Of a stretch of 64,000 nt of DNA, positions 56,255 to 64,000 are shown piece by piece; the first letter of the stretch is position 1; each line of letters starts with the position of its first letter. The stretch is from Ehretia macrophylla. Its lineage: Eukaryota > Streptophyta > Magnoliopsida > Boraginales > Ehretiaceae. The stretch is taken from the NCBI GenBank assembly GCA_037974665.1, contig CM075780.1:54291594-54355593 (forward strand). Reading direction: 5' to 3'. The translations under genes were made by a program, and so were the position numbers. The notes under the pieces were generated by a model. The model saw only the letters and a list, made by a program, of their open reading frames with translations, made no database searches and had not been told where the DNA came from.

Positions 56255-58500
56255 TACTACAAGAAAATAGCTCTCGGGCAACCGATTTGGGAGACGGAAT
56301 TTTCCCGTAGCCAATTGGCGACGGAATGGTACGGACAAGTGTAGTCGGTAACCTTTATGGGGCCATATTTGGCGCAGTCAAGTGACGCCAAAACTTTGCT
56401 ACGGATTGGCAACATATTATAATTTTAATTATAAAAAATAAATAAAAATAATATTACGTAGTCACGCGGTGGCCAAATTGCCACGGATTAACGATGGAAT
56501 ATTTTTATTATTCCAAAAAAAATTAAAATATAAAAATTCGTAGCCATGTCGTGACTACTTTGCTACGGAATGACCAAGGATTTTTTTTATTAAATTTGAA
56601 AAACTAAAAGGTGATGGTCTAAGGCACTGGCGGAGCCAGTAAGAGCATTGGGTGTGCAAATGCACACCCTGCCTTGGGGATTTTTTTAAATTTAATTTTA
56701 GGTGTTAAAATTATAAGGAAATAGAGGAGAATTAGGAAAAAATTTGTTAGTCTTCACCAAGCATACAATCGAACAATGATTTTCTAGTAGATAGAGTTGA
56801 AATTTGGTTAGTAGGTTCAGGACTAAAGCTTCTACAATCTGAATGGTGTAGATCAATCTTAAAGTTCTCGAAAGACGTTTTCTTTTGCATCCATATTTGC
56901 TCGATTTCTTTTTATTTTTGTGTATAGGTTATTGTTATAATTTATACGTGTTATTTTTTAACTTTTTTAATTTGAATTTAAATAGTATTTCTAATTTGTT
57001 ATTTGTTGAATAGGCCATTAATAAATTTTTTAAAAGAAATTCAAATTTTGGGCAACAATTTTCTTCTTAATTTAATGAAAGGGCTTTTTTTTTGTTTACA
57101 ATGACTATAGTTATTTCTCTATTTTGTATGTTATGTCACTACTATATTGATAGAGACTGTTAAGAATCCATATATGCTTTAATACTTACATTTTTATATG
57201 TAAAGTGCATTATGTAAGGGAGAGTTATGTTTGACATCTTTGTTGTTTATGTTTTATAATGTGCTTAAATTAAGTATTGATTTAGCTATATCATATTGTG
57301 ATGTCATTATCAAAAACATGATTTTAGGCATAAAACCAATACATTTTTTTATAATTCGTACAAAAAATATACACAAATGAGTGCTCTGATCCATAAATAG
57401 TTAATGAATTTGCAATTGTAGTGCACATCCTGACTCTCGGTGCCTGGTTCCGTCACTGGTCTGTGGCAATGTCATATAAATTTAGTCACAGAATAGCTAC
57501 GAAATATATCTTTTATTTATATTTATATTTTATAATTGATAGATAATAAAATATTAATATTAAATAATAAATAAATACTAAATAAATAATGAATATCCGT
57601 AGCCATGCCGTCATCCATTTGTGATGGCGTGGCTACGAACTATCATAAATTATTTTTTGGTTGATTTAATAAAATATCCGTCGCCTTTCTATTGCCATTT
57701 TTTAGGAGTAATAAAAAAATATTTTAATACCAATAAGAATATATCAATATAAAATATTATAAAAACAATAACACTTTTTAAACATATTTGTAGCCATCCG
57801 GTGGTCATTGATCATGGAATAGCTACGGACTATTATGTGTCTGTAATCGACCGTAGCCATTGGCTACGGCGTGGCTACGGACTTTGAAAAAAAAAGAAAC
57901 AAAGTGGATCCACTTTTAATATTAATTATAGGAGTGTGATTCGACTTACAATAGACGAAAATGTCATGTGAATTGCAAGGTTTCAAAATAATATCAAACT
58001 TAATTCGTATTTCATTACCATGTGTATTTTTATAAAACAATCTCATATGCATTTAATAACTGTTTCAATCAAACTTAACATGTTTCATTAAACATTGCAT
58101 TAATATTAATTAATGTTCAATCTAGTAGTTTAAAAATTCTTACATTTAATTTGAACTTAATAAACAATCAAAATATAAAGATATTAACATGTTTTTATAT
58201 GTTTTTCCTATTTATTAATAATTTAAAGATAAATACAATTAAATATCCAAAGTCATTCCATCACACTTCTATAATTTATATTAAAAGTGGATCCACATTG
58301 TTTTTTTTTTTAAAGTCCATAGCCATACCGTGGCCAATGGCTACGGATTGACTACGGACACGTAATTGTTAATATTAATTAACCTTCAATTAAGTAGTTT
58401 AGAAACTCTCACATTTAATTTGAACTTCATAAATAAGCAAAGTATGAAGATATTAACATGTTTTTTTTACTTTTTTTTAATTTATTAATAAGTTTCATCA
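56255..58500 (+). mobile_element. CACTA-like element, right end not found
   Basis: It begins TACTACAAGAAAATAGC, one base from the CACTACAAGAAAA end of En/Spm elements, after TAA. Many GTAGCCA / GGCTACGGA sub-terminal motifs in both directions occur at 56,300-56,600 and 57,470-58,370, as in non-autonomous CACTA elements. A hAT-like element splits it. An inverted pair (57,850-57,940 against 58,262-58,345) and a direct pair (58,101-58,215 and 58,370-58,490, 269 bp apart) lie at the right. No transposase frame. Confidence 0.6.
56625..57458. mobile_element. hAT-like non-autonomous element in the CACTA-like element
   Basis: Ends CACTGGCGGAGCCAG and, reverse-complemented, CAGTGACGGAACCAG (12 of 15 match). 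The flanks GTCTAAGG (56,617-56,624) and GTCTGTGG (57,459-57,466) agree at 6 of 8. It is the same end type as the element at 42,747. No transposase frame; 834 bp. Confidence 0.7.
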
Positions 58501-58536
58501 TCCACCACATGCCAGCCTACCACCCTTGGAAGGTCT

Positions 58537-60456
58537 TGATGAAGGATCGATATCCGGGATTGCAGAAAATGAATCAAAGTTACGCAGCGGAAGAAACTAT
58601 GAAATATAATTTTTCAAAGCATTCATAACAATCTCGTCTCTTGATATATGCTATATACATTATAAATCAAAGGTAAAACAAGATAATAGAATACATCTTG
58701 AAGACCTCAGGTTGAATCTGCTGAAACTTTGAGTAGATCTATGGAAAAACTTTGAGTAGATCTCTGTTCCTTCTACAAATGCAGAAGCCGTAGATTATTC
58801 ACCTAGCAACAGAAGGAGCCTTTCTTCCTCTTTTGAGTTGTAGTGCTAGCAAACTCCTTGGAAGAATCATGAACAAGAACACTTCTCTGATGGCTAAAGA
58901 TTACCTAACTACGTTAGTTTAGTTATCTTTAACTTAGTCCCAAAGGCCTCCAACAATCACAGCAAAGGAAGAACACTTCTGTAACTATTACAAGCAGATT
59001 GACTCATCTACTGTATGTTTGTATGTATATGTCTATATGAAGCAGAGAAGAAAGAAAAAATGCATTCTTTCTTTTGCTTTGGATAGACAGCCTGCAACCC
59101 CTTGACAGACAAAACATCTTCTTTTTGCTATTTGTCTTCTCAAGACAATCGGGTAAGTTGGATGAAAACATAACCATTAAGTTTTCTAGTTACGTGTTCT
59201 AATAACACATTTTGAATTTGCAAGATCAATGGCCAGGATTGATGTGGTAATTAATAAGATTAAATCATATTTTATCTATTTGCACCAAACACCTCAAAAC
59301 TTTTCCAAACTTACAAATTTGCCCCATTAACATTTAATGGTTGAGACTTCAATTATTAACTCTTAATAATTGTTTAGAGAAGATGATTACAGTTCGAGCA
59401 AGACTTAATCTATTTACTAATGTGGTGTGACTTTCTAGGTTCATAGCCAAATAGCATTAAGAAAACATCAAACCCTTTTAATGTCAATCAACTTTTGATT
59501 TGTTTCAAGAATTTCTCCTCCAATTCTTGAAACACCCTTAAGGTCTTGAGTGATGTCTAGCAACATATCAAGACAATATATAAGGCAATGAAGTTATCAT
59601 GTAATGAACCTGTTTAGTTGTTGATTACCGTACAATTCAATCATTCCATTAATAGTCTCGATTGAGTAAGATCCATGGTCCAATCAAACTCATAGACTCA
59701 ATTCTATGCCTAGATTCAATATGGTGAAATGAGATATGACAATCACGAAAAAACACATTTCCATCAATCACACCTTAGCCAAGGATTTCCTCATTTATGA
59801 AATTGAATTGCACAAGACATTGCCTCAATAACCGAGGTAATAGATTCTCTCTTGACAAGCACATGTCACTCTCTATATTGAAAGAATGATACTACGAGTG
59901 AACGTAACTTTCTCGTGCTCAGGAGAAGTATTATCCAAAAGTAATTATCAAACCCCAATACATATGACAACTGTGTTGTCTCAAGTCAAAGGATCACATG
60001 CACCATCGCAACGAATAACAAATCATTAATCCATGCCATGTTATTTGTTATTCACTTCACGTTCAGTGATTATTCAACTAATACTCACCCACACATTTGT
60101 TATTAGCATCTCATGCTTGTATGATATGTGACTCACCATCCATTATCATTAATATCTTATACTAATCAAAGGTAACAAATCGATGTGATAGCCCGTACTT
60201 GATTATTTGAAGTCTCATTCAAATAATCTAAGGGCTATGAACATTTTAAGTATTTCTCGTGTCAAAGAAACATGTTCACATATTTTTAACTTCTTGAGAA
60301 TACATTTCTTTTAACAAAAATACTAGGGACTCATTCATAGGAAAAAGAAGGAAAATATGAATGATTAAACATGCCAATTATATTAATGAAATAAGTATAC
60401 ATCAAAATGCCCAATTATAAGTCATCTAGTCATAGCATTAGGGCATATCTCTAACA
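58537..60456 (-). repeat. 3' LTR of a Copia retrotransposon
   Basis: On the minus strand the LTR starts TGTTAGAGATATGCCC (60,456) and ends GATCCTTCATCA (58,537), about 1.9 kb. Directly before it the minus strand reads GTGCAAGTGGGAGAT, a Copia-style polypurine tract (60,457-60,471). So this is the 3' LTR of an element whose body lies beyond 60,471 and was cut by the LTR at 60,499. The left border was picked from the TG and the GGTCT before it; the other LTR is outside, so the target duplication cannot be confirmed. Confidence 0.75.
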
Positions 60457-60471
60457 ATCTCCCACTTGCAC
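60457..60471 (-). other. Polypurine tract of the Copia element
   Basis: The minus strand reads GTGCAAGTGGGAGAT, immediately before the LTR. Only 42 bp of the Copia interior remain before the next insertion. Confidence 0.7.
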
Positions 60472-60498
60472 TAATGTTATACGATATAGGACTAGTAT

Positions 60499-62272
60499 TG
60501 TGACGCCCGATATTTATCTTCACATTCATAATTAATTGCTGCATATTTTATGAGCATTTCTATGTGCATTTCAATATGCATTTCTTCATTTTATGTGGTT
60601 ACATTACTATTCATAAGGAAAATCGACTGTTTAAATTGCTCAAACTAATATTTTTCCTAGGTTATATATCACATAAAAGGAATAGGAAAAATGGTATTTT
60701 ATGCATTTGACCTCGGTAGAACGCATTTAGAAAATAATTCTTGTATCGTATGAATAGTAAAATATAGTGTAACATAGAAATTTGACTAGTTAGCAATTAA
60801 TTGAGCAATTGAGCATTAATTTGAGTGTTGTCTTGCTTCAGTTGTGCCATTTAGCCTACTACATCTAATAAACACTTAATATATATTACAAACAACACAA
60901 AAGCTCACAAAAACAAAACACAAAATACCTACCTTGTCCTTCCTCATTGTTGTGAGCTTCAACAAGCCAAGGAGGAAAATTTTCACTTTGCAACATCAAA
61001 TCCTTGGGCTCTAGCTTGTATCCTAGGGTGAAATCTTCATCTCCTAAGTCTTCCGCTTGCATAATCAAGGCCAATAGGTGAGGGAGTTTGCATTTATGGC
61101 ATGTTTAAAGTTTATGCTACATTATGGAATTTGTAGATTTGTTATTGATAGCTTAAGAAATGCTTGAATATGATGAAATACCTCTTAATTATGCTATATA
61201 GACCATGTGTATGTAGTTTATTAGCTTGTTTCATGTTGAATGCAAAGTTCCATATGAAGAAGATAATGAATAGTGTCATTTAAAGGTTTTGTTAAAAAGT
61301 TGCTTAATAGATTGATTTAATGTTTCCTATAGGTCCTAGATATGTTAATTAACATAAAATATGATTGTATGACCTTAGATTGCTCGAAACTTGGAAAAAA
61401 TGCTAGAAATGGTTCGGTTAACAAAGGGGTTTCAGGTCAAACGTAAATCCGGATGAATTTGGTTGATATATTTAGTGTTCTTAGGGTGAGGAGGTGCTAA
61501 ATGTGTGATTATGGCGCGTAATTGAACCTTGAGTAGGGTACATGTAGTTATAACGCATAAAGGGAAAATTGAGATTTTTGCGATTTACGTGGGTAAACGA
61601 GTGAACTCGAGGGTTTTAGGGGTGCTATAAAGTGTGGTTTGGAGGATAGGATAACTCATTTGGGAATCTTGAACCTTGTCATTCGGTTTGGAGCTAAATA
61701 GCATAGATTTACAAAGGGGTTTTGCGTAAAAATGTTAACCGTGTATAATTGAATGATAGAATTAGTACCTACTAGGCATGGAAGCACTTTTGGTGCTAAT
61801 ATGGTATTGAATTGAGGGGCGGTTTGGGTAGCTATAGTTCAAAGTGACTTGGGGCCTTCCTGAGCTTTTGTGTAAAAAATGGGTTTTCAGAGCTTGAGCA
61901 GGTGTCTTGTAGTGCCCTTAGAATTGTAGGATAGTTGGTTTGCGGAAATTGTGTGTTATGTTTCGTGCAAGTGTAGAATTGTATTAGTAAATAAAGGGAT
62001 TTCGAGTGAAAAGTGAAACCAGGTGCATTCGGGCATTCTGGGTAGTGTTTAATAGGTTAGGAAGTGCTAGAAATGTTATTATATTGCTTAATTAGGCATT
62101 GGTTAGGGTACTTGTAGTACAAGTGTACAAAGGGAAAATTTTGGACTTTTAGGGTAGTTGTGCTTTAAAGGGTGATTTTAAGGTCCAAAATGGTGCCATT
62201 AAATGCCATTAGAAAGGTAGTATAGCTTGTTTGTGGATCTTGAACTTTGAGTTTTGTTTGGAAGCCAAATGT
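60499..62272 (+). repeat. 5' part of a Tekay-type LTR
   Basis: It starts TGTGACGCCCGATATTT, and its first 200 bp resemble the reverse complement of the right end of the Tekay LTR at 470 (ATTTCTTTTC/ATTTCTTCAT, ACTATTCATAAG, ATTTTTCCTAGG). It holds three diverged modules of about 290 bp beginning ACAAAGGGGT at 61,421, 61,711 and 61,991. The middle part (CATGGAAGCACTTTTGG) also matches the solo LTR at 27,897. It is interrupted by the next LTR at 62,273. Confidence 0.8.
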
Positions 62273-64000
62273 GTGACACCCCAAACCCAGCACTTCATTA
62301 ATTGCATTTATTAAATGGTTAACTTAGATATAATTTAACTAATTACTTCATTTTTTTTTATATTTTCATAAATTCAACTGTTTCTTTTCATGCATTTTAT
62401 ATTTTTAAAAAATACTACATATTTTTAGGGGACTATAGCCCCTGACCGTGCGTGCATTGCATATCAAGATCAACGGGAAAAAATTCGCGAAATATCTGAT
62501 AAATAGTACTAGCGGGATTTTTTCAGATTTTTGGCATTTGTTTTGCTGAAATTTGATCACCCAAATGACCCTTTTGCCCTTACTAAAATGCCTTAATTAT
62601 TTGACCTACCATTTGACCTTCTCATGAGAATAATATAAGCCAAGAACAAAAAACAAAAAAAGAGTCAAAAAATGGCCAAAAAATAGTTACGGGAATAGTA
62701 ACTTTTTCTTGCAAAATTGCTATAGTTGGTCATTTTCATCCATTCCAAGCTTGAATCTTGAGTTCTTGAACATGTTTACACTTTCTTCAAGCTTCTCTAG
62801 CCTTGTGTGGTAAGAATTTCATCTTATTTTTGTATTTGAAAATTTTGCACCTAAACTTTATTTTTTTTGGGATTTGTTGAGATATTACTTGGTTATGCTT
62901 GTTTATGCTTAAATTACTTTTATTAATGATCATAGAGCATACTTTTGTGGTTAGATAGCATTTTGAATGGTTGAAAATGGAGTTGGAGCTTTGAGGAAGA
63001 TGATGAATAGTGAAATTTCTAGGGTTCCGAAAATTTGTGCAATTTAATTTTATTCAATGCTTCTAGTAGTTGCTAATTAGTTCCTTGAGCGTGGAAAAAA
63101 TGTTAGTTGCACTTGCCATGTACAAAATTTGAATAATTTGATCAAATTAAGCTACTTTAATAAGGGGTTTCGGGGTTAACTCAAATCCGGGCACGTTTTG
63201 AGGTTATGGCTAGTCTTTATTAAGTATTGAAACCTTAGAAATGCTTTCGTTTCGCTTGTTTGGGTTCCGAAATTGGTACTTGTAGTGTAAACCCACAAAA
63301 AGGTATTTTTGGTGTTTTCATGTACTTGTGCTCTAGGTTATGATTTGGAGGTTCTAAATGAGGTATTTGGATATCCTTAGATTGGTAGGATGGTTAGCTA
63401 GCTTAACTTGATCATTGAATTCCGATAAGAAGCTAAATAGCCTAGTTGAACAAAGGGGAAATGAATGAATTAATTGCTTTAGTACTTGTATTGCTTTGTA
63501 GTTGCTCCTAGAGTGTCTAAATGTTTTCTAAGGTATGTGTGAGCTTTTGGTTAAGTTTTGTGAAAAGTATGATATTGACCCTTTTGTGTTCGCATAGTTA
63601 ATTTCATAATAATTGTTTTATAATTGAGTAATTAAATGTTTATATGCCTTTGTGTAGTGTACGTATTATAGTAGTGAAGTCTCGTGAATTAAGTTACTTG
63701 GTTTACATGGCTTTGGTTGAGTATGAATTTAGAATAGACTAAAGGAACTAGTAATGAACTATGGTAATAATTGTTGTTAGTTGATTCTTGATTGATTGGA
63801 TAAATGTTTAAATATACTTATGTAAGAAGTTCATCTATTCGGAGAAGTTGTGAGTTAAGTTATATCGATACTAGTTAAAGATTGAGTAAACATGTTTATA
63901 TTGCTTATTAATTGCATTATATGTGTAAAGATACGCTTATATAACTTATTGGTTAGATGTTATATATTGTTTCTACTTATATGAATTATCATGGCTATGT
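62273..64000 (+). repeat. Start of another Tekay-type LTR, running off the window
   Basis: TGTGACACCCCAAACCC after GAAGCCAAA. It shares style and phrases with the LTR before it (TAAGGGGTTTCGGGGTTAAC near 63,162) but is a different family. The right end, target duplication and any interior are beyond the window. Confidence 0.7.

Noticed and set aside
60886-61074. 62-codon minus frame with a following GTAGGT donor, as a captured host exon
   Set aside because: The segment lies in an LTR and its edge (GTGAGGGAGTTTGCAT) has a counterpart at the same relative place in the Tekay LTR (about 2,340-2,360), so it is LTR sequence.

Overview
The window is nuclear DNA of a flowering plant, very probably a eudicot. 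It is AT-rich, it holds plant-specific LTR retrotransposon lineages (Tekay/Del chromoviruses, a Tat-type Ty3 element, a Copia LTR) and plant MITEs, and its only convincing host gene is intron-poor and codes for a small membrane protein. I see no rRNA or tRNA gene, no CRISPR array and nothing prokaryotic.

Layout. 1-25,705 is a nested retrotransposon block. The host is a decayed Tat element on the + strand (10,455-25,705: gag, protease, RT, RNase H, a second RNase H, integrase, a 120-bp tandem repeat and a spliced-looking antisense ORF). A complete but dead Tekay chromovirus on the - strand (470-10,449) abuts its gag end. A non-autonomous large-LTR element (12,541-21,212; LTRs 3.8 kb, internal region 1.0 kb) splits its RT from its RNase H. 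26,820-35,467 is a second non-autonomous large-LTR element (+ strand), whose left LTR carries a solo LTR (27,897-30,420). 37,850-43,294 is a Mutator-like element with long inverted arms. Its left arm took a solo Tekay-type LTR (38,055-41,224), which in turn took a smaller Mutator-like MITE (38,138-39,061); its right arm took a hAT-like element (42,747-43,193). 45,600-48,730 holds MITEs and a tandem duplication. The host gene is at 49,773-50,732 (- strand) with a likely TATA box and a 5'UTR intron. 52,840-56,001 is a Tigger/pogo-like transposase tail split by a solo LTR. 56,255-58,500 is CACTA-like sequence holding another hAT-like element. 58,537-60,456 is a Copia LTR, and the window ends in two stacked Tekay-type LTRs (60,499 and 62,273 onward).

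How the parts relate. Tekay-type LTRs dominate. They differ widely in sequence but share inverted termini (TGTRAYGCCC type), 5-bp target duplications, an initiator-Met-tRNA primer site with its purine tract where an internal region exists, and inside the LTR a stem-loop with constant loop ATCCGGA whose stem covaries, plus a palindrome around GGTTGC..AACC. The two short-interior elements share a leader, a purine-tract context and a pol-less core of ATTCTTATTTGG-like repeats, so they look like parasites of Tekay-type machinery. All boundaries come from visual reading of termini and target duplications; no alignment or database search was run.
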